This document shows positions 36,201-42,807 of a stretch of DNA of 64,000 bases, one piece after another. Both the position numbers and the translations under genes were made by a program. The notes beneath the pieces were generated by a model. It was given only the letters and a program-made list of their open reading frames with translations. It ran no database searches and was not told the DNA's origin. Location of the stretch: positions 62,001 through 126,000 of the forward strand of contig JAIMAG010000006.1 in NCBI GenBank assembly GCA_023512135.1. The letters are read 5' to 3'. The stretch comes from Terriglobia bacterium (GTDB taxonomy: Bacteria > Acidobacteriota > Terriglobia > Acidiferrales > UBA7541). Position 1 is the first letter of the stretch; every line of letters starts with the position of its first letter.

Positions 36201-36886
36201 GCGCCGAAGCCCTGTGCGACGGACTGATTGCTGGTGGTCACGGTGAATTCAGCTACCTGACTCAGCAAGGGCAGGTTGGGCAGGAAGTTCAGCGAGTTGG
36301 CACGAATGAAGTTGTCCTGGACGTTGACACCGTCCATCGTCACATTGCTCAGCGAGGGCCGCTGGCCGGCAATCACCGTCACCGTGCGAGCATTCGAATT
36401 CACAGTGGCTTGCAGGCCCAGCAGAACCAACGGGTTGCGATTGCCGAGCGGGAGAACTTTTATTTGTTGGGGTTCGACGACATCGGTCACCTGAGCATCT
36501 GTGGTGCGAACTCCGACGGCTCCGGCTTCGACCGTCACCGTCTCGGTAACATCACCCAGCTCGAGCCGCACCGGGGGAAGTGTGTACTCGGTGCCTGCGT
36601 CGAGTTTGATGTCGCTGAATTCATAGACCTTAAAACCCGCAAACGTGATGCGAATCCGATAGACACCCGCGGGGAGGCTGCCGAATCGGAAAGCACCGGT
36701 TTCGCTGGTCGTCGTCTTGTACTCGGCAGTGGTGCCTTGCCGAACCAGAGTGACCTCGGCTTGGTGAATTGCCAGACCGTTGGGGTCCAACACGGTGCCG
36801 ACAATCGCACCCGTTGGCACCTGAGCCAACGTTACCAAACTGACCAGCAGGAACGTAAGGATGGAAAACATGAAATGCTTTCTCAT
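33245..36886 (-). CDS. Oar-like TonB-dependent receptor with carboxypeptidase-regulatory domain
   Basis: This protein of about 1,213 residues has a signal peptide (FMFSILTFLLVSLVTLAQ), a carboxypeptidase-regulatory domain (GAIVGTVLDPNGLAIHQAEV, about residues 25-105), a plug-like region (GQRPSLSNVTMDGVNVQDNF) and a large beta-barrel ending in VIQMSLHLRWGR. Length and layout match the Oar-like outer-membrane receptors common in Acidobacteriota; ligands are probably peptides or sugars but are unknown. ATG codons at 36889 and 36886 both follow GGGAGGG; the second has better spacing. An AT-rich region of about 400 bases lies upstream and a strong terminator follows, so the gene is a single unit. 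Confidence 0.9.
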   Translation of the reverse strand: MRKHFMFSILTFLLVSLVTLAQVPTGAIVGTVLDPNGLAIHQAEVTLVRQGTTAEYKTTTSETGAFRFGSLPAGVYRIRITFAGFKVYEFSDIKLDAGTEYTLPPVRLELGDVTETVTVEAGAVGVRTTDAQVTDVVEPQQIKVLPLGNRNPLVLLGLQATVNSNARTVTVIAGQRPSLSNVTMDGVNVQDNFIRANSLNFLPNLPLLSQVAEFTVTTSNQSVAQGFGASQVSMVTPSGGSSWQFEGFWFHRNNALAANSWFNNATGIEKPNLIFNQGGVNGGGPLLHNKLLIYGYYEFFRQRQQGAQNHVVLTEPARQGIFTYRATCTTACPAGITPGQVLQQNIFTALAARGINLGIDPFIADILSMVPTDINNFLTGDSNASQLFNTAGFLFNKRANRTRDNYGFRVDYIPNTKHAIYGTWAWNRDVVDRNDLDGTFTRAPIVFNDDNKKLLSATWRWAPTSNFTNEVRGGFNLAPATFLVDEGTRPDFLVTGYLFTNPIVTFRDQGRFTDTYTLQDNASLSYGSHFFTFGFFTQHIRTEPFNFAGTVPTYTIGISTANPNGLRASDFPGGISSADLSRANALLATLAGFISSASQTFNITSRTSGFVPGAENRRHFSLNSYAWYFGDQWRMHRRVTFNYGVRWEYIGRFDERDGLMLIPIIPVGSTVRETLLSNATLDFAGGDTGRPVYERDLNNFGPNFGLAIDLFGDGRTALRMGYSVHFVNDEAIRAPDNATSANAGLQATRTLANLAIRISQGLPTLTPPTFQVPRTAQDNFAISNLPSTLFTVNPNLATPYVQQWSLSIQRELPWNMILDVRYLGNKGTKLYRGIDYNQVIIFENGFLEDFLRARRNGFRNLSVTGVFDPRCNFSGCEPLTVFPLIAGGGLLTNSTVRALIQQGQPGELAAVYHFNNLSGSVQFVLNPLASVADELASISNSTYHAGVVEIRRRFRQGLGFQANYTWSKALSDTDGTGQTRFDPFLDIARPQLEKSRAPFDLTHAFKANFVYELPFGRGRRWAPENSILNRVVSGWSVGSIFTLQSGNPWSILSNRGTLNRAARSDGKNTAFSLVSVEEIRNLIGVFKTPNGVFQINPSAIAPSGRGTGDDAIGCTPQFPGQLFCNPEPGTIGNLGRLAFNGPVLFGWNASVLKETPITERLSLDYRAEFFNFLNHPVFFAGDENINSTNFGRITDTAVGARVIQMSLHLRWGR

Positions 36887-36889
36887 CAT

Positions 36890-37304
36890 CCCTCCCGGTG
36901 GTTGGGAATTTTGAGGGGCTCGACGCCCGACGAGCCTGTTGGAGCAAAGCAAACTTAGCGCACGAGAGAAGACAACTCCGATTCTCCCCGGCACACCGTA
37001 AGGCCGACCCCCTTCTGTTTACTCTTTAGCACCTCAATTGCCAATCTTTTCAAAAAATTTGGTTATGTAACTCATTTTATTTCATAAAATTAATGTGTAT
37101 ATCCTTTTGCATCTATATTTCCAAGCAATTAAAATACAAAAGATTGTAGCCGAACCCTCTTGTTTATGTGATTTTTCATAGTCGCTGAATCCCGAGCACG
37201 AAAGTGTGCTTTCTTGCCCGCCAACTTGCAAACTGACCGCACCTCGCCTATAAAACCATAGGGTAATTAGGTTAGAACTCACAGCAACTTAGCGGGAGGC
37301 AGCG
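36890..37304. other. AT-rich divergent intergenic island
   Basis: Bases about 37010-37210 are much richer in A and T than the rest of the window. They include a 7-bp hairpin ATTTTAT-ttc-ATAAAAT (37074-37090). The region must hold the promoter of the Oar-like receptor (minus) and contains that of the Cys-rich protein (plus). No convincing gene is present. Low GC here could mark a regulator-binding region or DNA bound by a silencing protein. Confidence 0.6.
37226..37254 (+). promoter_or_regulatory. Sigma-70 promoter of the small Cys-rich protein gene
   Basis: TTGCAA (37226-37231) and TATAAA (37249-37254) are 17 bases apart; transcription would start near 37261, 44 bases before the ATG. Confidence 0.6.
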
Positions 37305-37562
37305 ATGGCACTGGTGGTGATAAAAACTTCGACGGCGATTGGCTATTGCGAGTGCATCTGCGGGTGTTACGAGCTGGCCAGTCTCCGCGACGAAGATTCC
37401 GGAAAAGGCTACTGCCAGCGCTGCGCCAAAGAGCACCTGGAGTGGAATCGCGGTCTCGGCCTGCCGCGCATCCCACCGGCAAAACGTGAATCCACCGACC
37501 ACTTGCCGGTTGTCCCGGCGCAGATCCCGGCGCCGGCAGACCCGCCGGGCCGCCTGCGCTGA
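37305..37562 (+). CDS. Small Cys-rich (zinc-ribbon-like) protein
   Basis: This 85-residue protein has five Cys residues in CECICGCYELASL and YCQRCAKEH, suggesting a small zinc-binding ribbon. A Pro-rich C-terminus follows. It has no signal peptide. GGGAGG precedes the ATG, and a good promoter lies upstream. Related small proteins of unknown role are common in this lineage. It converges on the DegT-type aminotransferase gene; the 156 bases between them show no clear terminator. Confidence 0.65.
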   Translation: MALVVIKTSTAIGYCECICGCYELASLRDEDSGKGYCQRCAKEHLEWNRGLGLPRIPPAKRESTDHLPVVPAQIPAPADPPGRLR

Positions 37563-37718
37563 GACAGCACCGCTTTCAACAGAGATGCTGCACTCGCTGG
37601 CACGCAGTTTCTTCGATGCACTCAAATTTTCGCAGACTTGTATTGAGAACGGCTGCGCAGCGTGCTTCCCCGGGATGCCGGTTCGTTCCGCCTGCAACCA
37701 CTGGCAGCAATCCGACCG

Positions 37719-38855
37719 CTAGTTTCCCCGAGTTTCGCGGTGAAGCCTTCGCAAAACTTTTACAGTCTGTGTGATTTCCCAATTGCTCATCCGGGGATGC
37801 AATTCCAGGAACACCAGATGCCGCGCGAACCAGGCAACCGCTTCTGAGTGTTGTGCGGGCTCAAGAAGCTGGTACGCCGGCCAGCACAGCCGCAGCGTGA
37901 CACCAGCCGCGGCGGCCTGCTCGCGCCAGCACACCGCGTCAGGTACACACAAAAGCAAGAAGGCCGCGGAATCCTCTCCTCCCTTCCACTCGACCGGAGG
38001 CCAGAGGAGATCGGCGGCTTCGGCCAGCTCCGCTCGAAGCTGCGCCCGCAGCGCGTGCCGTCGCCGGGTCACTGCGTCCAAACGCAACAGCAGAGCCAGC
38101 GCACGCCGCGCCGCAATGCTGCTCATGACGACATCGCACCGCCCGGCATCGAAAAAATTTTCCGATTCGGGAAACCAGCGTCGCTCGAGCCATCGTCCCA
38201 GGCTCTCCGCGAATCGTGCATAGCGCGGCCGATTCCCCAGCCAGTCCAGCCGGCGCAGGACACCGTAGGAAAAGCAGAGACGGTCGTTGCGGTGCAGCCG
38301 GGCCACCGAGTTTTGCAGTCGGGGCAGCAGCTCGGCTGAGCCCGTGGCGATCAGCCCGCCTCCGTAGCACCAGTCGCTTTTCGTCAGCGAAAAAACTGCA
38401 ACATCGGCAAATCTGCCCGCAGGCAGCCGGTCGCAGCGGGCGCCCAACGCCATCGCGCAGTCTTCAATCACGGGCACACCGCGCTGCCGACACAGGGCCG
38501 CCAGCGTCGCCACGTCGGGCTGCACGCGACCAAAGTAGTGCGCAACCACGGCGGCCCGCACGGACCCGTCGAGTGCGGCGCGAAAGGCATCTACATCCAC
38601 GGTCAGGTCGCGCCGAATCGGGAAAAACGTCGGAGTGGCGCCAGCCTGCCGCACCGCCTCCAGCACCTGAGAACAGATAAAATCGGGCACCAGCACCCGT
38701 TCCCCGCGCAGGTCGGGCGCCACGGCGCGCAGCGCCACCGCCAGCGCCGCACGACCAAACCCAGCCGCCACCGTGCCGGCAAATCCGAATCGACGGGCAA
38801 ACTCAGCTTCCAGTCGCGCGATGGCGTTCGTCCCTTTGTTGCGTTTTCTCCACAA
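37719..38855 (-). CDS. DegT/DnrJ/EryC1/StrS-family aminotransferase
   Basis: This fold-type I PLP enzyme of about 378 residues has the family features VLVPDFICSQVLEAV, PVIEDCAMALGARCD and the PLP-Lys segment SLTKSDWCYGGG. Members transfer amino groups to sugar nucleotides for surface polysaccharides or antibiotics. The frame is open to 39008, but the upstream part overlaps the divergent peroxiredoxin gene. TTG at 38855 is the likely start, just downstream of a TATACT-type -10 on the minus strand. It is only distantly similar to the second DegT-type enzyme at 39551. Confidence 0.8.
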   Translation of the reverse strand: MWRKRNKGTNAIARLEAEFARRFGFAGTVAAGFGRAALAVALRAVAPDLRGERVLVPDFICSQVLEAVRQAGATPTFFPIRRDLTVDVDAFRAALDGSVRAAVVAHYFGRVQPDVATLAALCRQRGVPVIEDCAMALGARCDRLPAGRFADVAVFSLTKSDWCYGGGLIATGSAELLPRLQNSVARLHRNDRLCFSYGVLRRLDWLGNRPRYARFAESLGRWLERRWFPESENFFDAGRCDVVMSSIAARRALALLLRLDAVTRRRHALRAQLRAELAEAADLLWPPVEWKGGEDSAAFLLLCVPDAVCWREQAAAAGVTLRLCWPAYQLLEPAQHSEAVAWFARHLVFLELHPRMSNWEITQTVKVLRRLHRETRGN

Positions 38856-38885
38856 TCGGTGGTTTCGCTCCGCAGCCGGCCGCAG

Positions 38886-38891
38886 TATAAT
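38886..38891 (+). promoter_or_regulatory. -10 element of the selenoprotein-like peroxiredoxin gene
   Basis: TATAAT is a perfect -10 hexamer, 39 bases before the ATG at 38930. The overlapping complement (38884-38889) reads TATACT on the minus strand, so the two divergent genes may share a bidirectional core promoter. No strong -35 was found. Confidence 0.5.
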
Positions 38892-38929
38892 GCGCAATCG
38901 CCAGAAAGAACCACCAAGGAGCAATCCCG

Positions 38930-39493
38930 ATGCGCCCGATGAGGAGTGTCCGATGGAGTTTGGCGCTGACCGTATTGCTGGCCAGCGCGGCCCTGACCCA
39001 GCAACCACAGCCGGCGATCAAGCGCACGCACCTGAAGGTGGGCGACGTCGCACCTGATTTCACTCTGATCGACACCAAGCGCCAGCCGGTCACGTTGAGC
39101 AGTTTCCGCGGCAAGAAAAACGTCGTGCTGGCGTTTTATGTGCTGGCATTCACCGGCGGTTGAACGCGCGAAATGAAGGCGTACCAGGCTGGTATCGCCG
39201 AAGGGAAACTGGACCCGAACGATACGCAGGTGCTCGGCATCAGCGTGGATAGCTTTGCCGCGAATGCCAAATTTGCAGAAGAAAACGGCCTGACCTTCCC
39301 GCTGCTGAGCGATTTCAAGCGCGAGGTCAGCAAACTCTACGGCGTCTTGAACGAAGAGTATCAGTTTGCGATGCGGACTACGTTCGTGATCGACAAAAAT
39401 GGAATCATCCAGTACATCGAAGAAGGCAATTCCGCCGTAGACCCGAGCGGCGCCATTGCCATCTGCACGCGACTGAAGCAAGAACCCCGATAG
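38930..39493 (+). CDS. Exported peroxiredoxin, probable selenoprotein (in-frame TGA at 39161 = Sec78)
   Basis: The 187-codon frame is interrupted only by TGA at codon 78. Residues 1-28 are a signal peptide. [20 protein letters not shown] and [19 protein letters not shown] form the thioredoxin-fold start. The TGA falls exactly where AhpE/BCP-type peroxiredoxins have their peroxidatic Cys (FTGG-x-TREM), and the second part ([37 protein letters not shown]) completes the fold. A hairpin of the bacterial SECIS type begins 14 bases after the TGA. Reading TGA as selenocysteine would give a periplasmic peroxidase; the only other non-leader Cys is Cys179. AAGGAG precedes the ATG. A sequencing error or a true nonsense mutation is the alternative. 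Confidence 0.82.
39178..39199 (+). promoter_or_regulatory. SECIS-like hairpin after the in-frame TGA
   Basis: GGCGTACCA (39178-39186) pairs with TGGTA-T-CGCC (39190-39199) in nine base pairs with a single bulged U. The apical loop is GGC. The loop starts 23 bases after the TGA, inside the spacing expected for a bacterial selenocysteine insertion element, and has G in its first positions as known elements do. Confidence 0.65.
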
Positions 39494-39550
39494 GCTGACA
39501 CCGGGCGTGGCCTTGCGGGCGCATCGTGGGATGCGCGGCCCGAACACAAC

Positions 39551-40684
39551 ATGACTGAGCTGTCTCGATCTCCTGTTCCTCTGCTCGACCTGCGTGCGCA
39601 GTATGCCGCCCTCCGCGACGAAATTCGACTTGCGCTCGACGAAGTGCTCGAAACGCAGAAGTTCATCCTCGGCCCGCAGCTTGCTGAACTTGAGCAAGAA
39701 ATCGCTCGCCGCTGTGGCGTGCGGTTCGGCGTCGGGGTCGCCTCTGGCACCGACGCGCTTGCGCTCACGCTGCGCGCGCTGGGCATCGGTCAGGGCCATG
39801 AGGTCATTGTGCCGGCGTTCAGTTTCATCGCCACGGCGTCGGCCGTGGTTCTGGCCGGCGCGCGGCCGGTGTTTGCCGATATCGAGCCGCTCTACTTCAC
39901 TCTGGACCCCGCGTCGGTCGAAGCCCGGGTCACGCCGAAGACACGCGCGATCATCGCTGTCCATCTCTACGGCCATCCGGCACCGATCGAGATGCTGCAG
40001 GAAATCGCCCGGCACCACCACCTGTTCCTGATCGAAGACAGCGCCCAGGCTCTCGGGGCGACCTGGCGCGGGCGACCGACCGGGTCGTTCGGCATCGCCG
40101 GGTGTCTGAGTTTCTATCCCACGAAAAACCTCGGCGCGTACGGCGACGGCGGCATGGTCGTGACCGATTCGGAAGAGCTGGCCCGCCGCCTTCGCATTCT
40201 GCGCAATCACGGACAGACGGAAAAGTACGTGAGCACGGAACTCGGCTGGAACAGCCGACTCGACGAGCTGCAAGCTGCCGTGCTGCGCGTGAAACTGCGC
40301 CATCTGGACGGCTGGACGCTGCGCCGTCAGGCCGTCGCCGCGCGGTACACCGAGCTGCTGGCCCCCCTCGAGCCGGTTCGCGTGCCGCGGATTGCGCCGC
40401 TGGCCACGCACGTCTTCCATCAGTACACGATTCGCATAGCCAGCCGCGACGCCATCGCCGAGCGCCTCGCTGAACAGGGCATCGGCACGGCCGTGCACTA
40501 TCCGGTGCCCTTGCACCTGCAACCTGTCTTTGCTCATTTCGAAGGCCGCCGTGGCGATTGCCCGGAAGCCGAACGCGCGGCCGCAGAAGTGCTCTCCCTG
40601 CCCATCTATCCGGAGCTGACCGAGGCGCAGATCGCCTGCGTGGCTTCTGCCGTAGCCGATGCCGTTTCCGCCGTGCGCGCATAA
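39551..40684 (+). CDS. DegT/DnrJ/EryC1/StrS-family sugar aminotransferase
   Basis: This 377-residue PLP enzyme has typical DegT features: VPLLDLRAQYAALRDEI, FGVGVASGTDALALTLRALG, FLIEDSAQALGATWRGR, the PLP-Lys in SFYPTKNLGAYGDGG, and WNSRLDELQAAVLRVKLRHL. It probably aminates a 3-keto or 4-keto nucleotide sugar used for cell-surface polysaccharide. No clear ribosome-binding site precedes the ATG. It lies 57 bases after the peroxiredoxin gene, but a functional link is not obvious. No nucleotide-sugar genes are adjacent. Confidence 0.9.
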   Translation: MTELSRSPVPLLDLRAQYAALRDEIRLALDEVLETQKFILGPQLAELEQEIARRCGVRFGVGVASGTDALALTLRALGIGQGHEVIVPAFSFIATASAVVLAGARPVFADIEPLYFTLDPASVEARVTPKTRAIIAVHLYGHPAPIEMLQEIARHHHLFLIEDSAQALGATWRGRPTGSFGIAGCLSFYPTKNLGAYGDGGMVVTDSEELARRLRILRNHGQTEKYVSTELGWNSRLDELQAAVLRVKLRHLDGWTLRRQAVAARYTELLAPLEPVRVPRIAPLATHVFHQYTIRIASRDAIAERLAEQGIGTAVHYPVPLHLQPVFAHFEGRRGDCPEAERAAAEVLSLPIYPELTEAQIACVASAVADAVSAVRA

Positions 40685-40779
40685 CTCGGTGCGATCTCGA
40701 AAGAGTGCACTGGCGCGGGGACGCTGCGCACAACACGCGGCTCGGAATTTACAACGCTTACGAGAGAACGGCTGGGGAG

Positions 40780-41040
40780 TTACAGACCACTGTGGCGGGA
40801 GTGGTTGCTGCGGTGGAGCAGGAAGAAGACGCCGCCGAACAGCAGCAGCGTCGGTGCGAGCAGAATCAGGATGCCGGTGTTGAGTGCTTTGCGACCGGCC
40901 TCACCGGCCGCGGCGGCGTTTTTCACACACATCGAGCAGCCCTGCGCCAACGCTTCCGGCGTCAGCACCGCAGCGAGCCCCACCGCCAGCAGAACGGTTC
41001 CCACTCCGAGTCGTTTCATCATCGGCAGCGCCGAATACAT
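40780..41040 (-). CDS. Small membrane protein at the end of the cytochrome oxidase cluster
   Basis: This 86-residue protein has a signal-like first helix (LGVGTVLLAVGLAAVLTPEA), a periplasmic QGCSMCVKNAAAAGEAG segment with a CxxC pair, and a second helix (TGILILLAPTLLLFGGVFFL). ATG at 41040 follows GGAGAG. It lies 111 bases after the subunit IV gene in the same direction. The CxxC next to an oxidase operon could reflect copper or redox work in oxidase assembly, but that is inference. Confidence 0.7.
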   Translation of the reverse strand: MYSALPMMKRLGVGTVLLAVGLAAVLTPEALAQGCSMCVKNAAAAGEAGRKALNTGILILLAPTLLLFGGVFFLLHRSNHSRHSGL

Positions 41041-41151
41041 TGAACTGCACTCTCCGAGACCGCAAGCGCTATCCCGAACCAGCCTCGGAAGGCGCTCTGC
41101 GGGGAAGCAAAATCCAGAGCGCCCGCAACGCACTGCATTCCCGGCAACCGA

Positions 41152-41472
41152 CTAACGTGCTCCCAGTTCCAGAACACGGAAGCTGTCCGGGAAGATCAAG
41201 GTCATCAGCCCAATGCAGATCAGCAGCGCCGGCACCAACGCAAGCACCAAGCTGAACTTTTCAAACTTCAGGTGCATGAAGTAAGCCATGATCAAACCGG
41301 CCTTGATCACCGAGAGTCCGATCAGCAGCAACAGGGTGGTGATGACCGCCAGATGGATGTAGGCCAGATAGACTTCGACCAGGGTCAGCGCGACCAGCCA
41401 GCCCCAGACGATGGCGAACTGCCGGGCGGTGCCGGCAAATTCGTGTGATCCGTGCGAGGAATGTCCGCTCAT
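41152..41472 (-). CDS. Cytochrome c oxidase subunit IV (CoxIV/CtaF-like)
   Basis: This 106-residue inner-membrane protein has three hydrophobic helices (FAIVWGWLVALTLVEVYLAY, LLLLIGLSVIKAGLIMAYFM, LALVPALLICIGLMTLIF). The typical subunit IV signature YFMHLKFE follows helix 2. It starts three bases after the subunit III stop and belongs to the oxidase operon. It is a small accessory subunit of the aa3-type oxidase. Confidence 0.85.
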   Translation of the reverse strand: MSGHSSHGSHEFAGTARQFAIVWGWLVALTLVEVYLAYIHLAVITTLLLLIGLSVIKAGLIMAYFMHLKFEKFSLVLALVPALLICIGLMTLIFPDSFRVLELGAR

Positions 41473-41475
41473 CCG

Positions 41476-42144
41476 CTACCTCCCCAGCAGCATCCCGACG
41501 GCGCCTGCTGCGGGCTCATACTGGACCGACATCAGGTACACCATCGGGAAGATAAACATCCAGACCAGGTCCACGAAGTGCCAGTACAGTCCGCTGACCT
41601 CGACGTCTTCGGCGCTCCATTTCCCGCGGCCGAAGCCGAAGGCGATGATGCCCAGATAAATCACGCCGACGGCGACGTGGGTCATGTGCAGCCCGGTCAG
41701 CCCGAAGAACGTAGCGCCAAACAGCGGTGCGCCCCACGGATTGGAGAACGGCCGCACCCCTTCTTCGATCAGGTGCAGCCATTCGTACATGTGCAACCCG
41801 ATGAAGCCCAATCCACCCAGCATCGTGAATACAATCCAGCGCGCCGCAGCGCTGCGGTTGCCCTTGTGAGCCTGGGCGACAGCCATGACCATCGTGAAGC
41901 TGCTGAACAGCAGCACGACGGTCATCAGCGTGGAAAACACCACCGCCGGATAGATGGGGAACGGCTTCGGCCAGTCCGGGTTGGCGACACGCGAATAGGT
42001 GTAGGCCATCAGCAGTGCGGAAAAGGTGAGCGCGTCCGAGATAATGAACAACCACATGCCCAGTTTTTTCGATCCGATGGCAAACGGCGACCGACCGCCT
42101 GCCCACGGCGATTCGAGCGCCACTTCCCTGACCTGTTCACTCAC
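41476..42144 (-). CDS. ctaE: Cytochrome c oxidase subunit III
   Basis: This 222-residue protein has five to seven membrane helices with the subunit III features KLGMWLFIISDALTFSALLM, GFIGLHMYEWLHLIEEGV and FFGLTGLHMTHVAVGVIYL, ending VSGLYWHFVDLVWMFIFPMV. It supports the catalytic core of the oxidase in the inner membrane. Genes for a second subunit III-like protein and subunit I precede it with three-base gaps, so they form one tight operon. Confidence 0.9.
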   Translation of the reverse strand: MSEQVREVALESPWAGGRSPFAIGSKKLGMWLFIISDALTFSALLMAYTYSRVANPDWPKPFPIYPAVVFSTLMTVVLLFSSFTMVMAVAQAHKGNRSAAARWIVFTMLGGLGFIGLHMYEWLHLIEEGVRPFSNPWGAPLFGATFFGLTGLHMTHVAVGVIYLGIIAFGFGRGKWSAEDVEVSGLYWHFVDLVWMFIFPMVYLMSVQYEPAAGAVGMLLGR

Positions 42145-42147
42145 GGT

Positions 42148-42804
42148 TCACCGCCCAAAAGTTAGCAGTAAGAGCAGGCCGACCCACAGCACGCCCAGAA
42201 AATGCCAGTACCCTGCCGTCAGGTCGGCGGAAAGATTGCCGGTGCTCTGTTGATGCGCCGCACCCCGCGCGGCCACGTAGCCGAGCGCCGCCAGGCCGCC
42301 CAGCACGTGCACGCCGTGGGCTGCGGTGAAGACGTAGAAAAAGCTGCTTGCCGGATTCGTCGCCAGGAAGATGCCCTGCGCTGCCAGTTGCCGCCAGGCA
42401 GCGACCTGTCCGACGAGAAACGCGATTCCGAGCAGCGAGCCGGTGCTCCACCAGGCTCCGAAGCGCGCGGCGGGCTGAGTGCGCAGCAGGCGCCGGGCCC
42501 GTTCGACCACCAGGCTGCTCGCCAACAACACGACGGTGTTCACCCACAACAGCCCGGGCAGCTCAAACGAACGCCAGTCGCCGCCCAGGCCTTTGCGCAC
42601 CACAAACGCGCTGGCCAGCGCGATGAAGAACATGAAAATCGCAGCCAGCCCGAGCACCAAACCGGTGAAGTAGGCGCTGCGCGGCGTCGGCGGTTTCGCG
42701 CGGCGGCGTGCGTCATCGCCGTCGCCGCCGTCGCGGCGGGCCGGTCCGCGGCCGCCCGTACCGACGGCAGCGCGTTCCAGTTCTTCTATGACGGTCGCAG
42801 GCAC
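42148..42804 (-). CDS. Cytochrome c oxidase subunit III-like protein (paralogue)
   Basis: This 218-residue protein has a charged N-terminal extension (about 40 residues, RDGGDGDDARRRAKP) followed by five membrane helices. It keeps the subunit III pattern FFYVFTAAHGVHVLGGLAAL and GYWHFLGVLWVGLLLLL. The operon therefore has two consecutive subunit III-family genes; this one is the shorter and more divergent. It may replace the usual subunit III helices 1-2 or form a second accessory subunit. Confidence 0.82.
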   Translation of the reverse strand: MPATVIEELERAAVGTGGRGPARRDGGDGDDARRRAKPPTPRSAYFTGLVLGLAAIFMFFIALASAFVVRKGLGGDWRSFELPGLLWVNTVVLLASSLVVERARRLLRTQPAARFGAWWSTGSLLGIAFLVGQVAAWRQLAAQGIFLATNPASSFFYVFTAAHGVHVLGGLAALGYVAARGAAHQQSTGNLSADLTAGYWHFLGVLWVGLLLLLTFGR

Positions 42805-42807
42805 GCC

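Noticed and set aside
34712-36958. 748-codon plus-strand frame opposite the Oar-like receptor
   Set aside because: Antisense shadow without domains; the receptor is strongly supported.
37082-37282. 66-codon minus-strand frame in the AT-rich island
   Set aside because: No ribosome-binding site and no plausible protein features; it overlaps the promoter of the Cys-rich protein gene.
39173-39493. Separate short gene beginning at ATG 39173 after the TGA
   Set aside because: It would lack the first half of the thioredoxin fold. The TGA sits at the catalytic position and the frame continues without shift, so one TGA-containing gene is far more likely.
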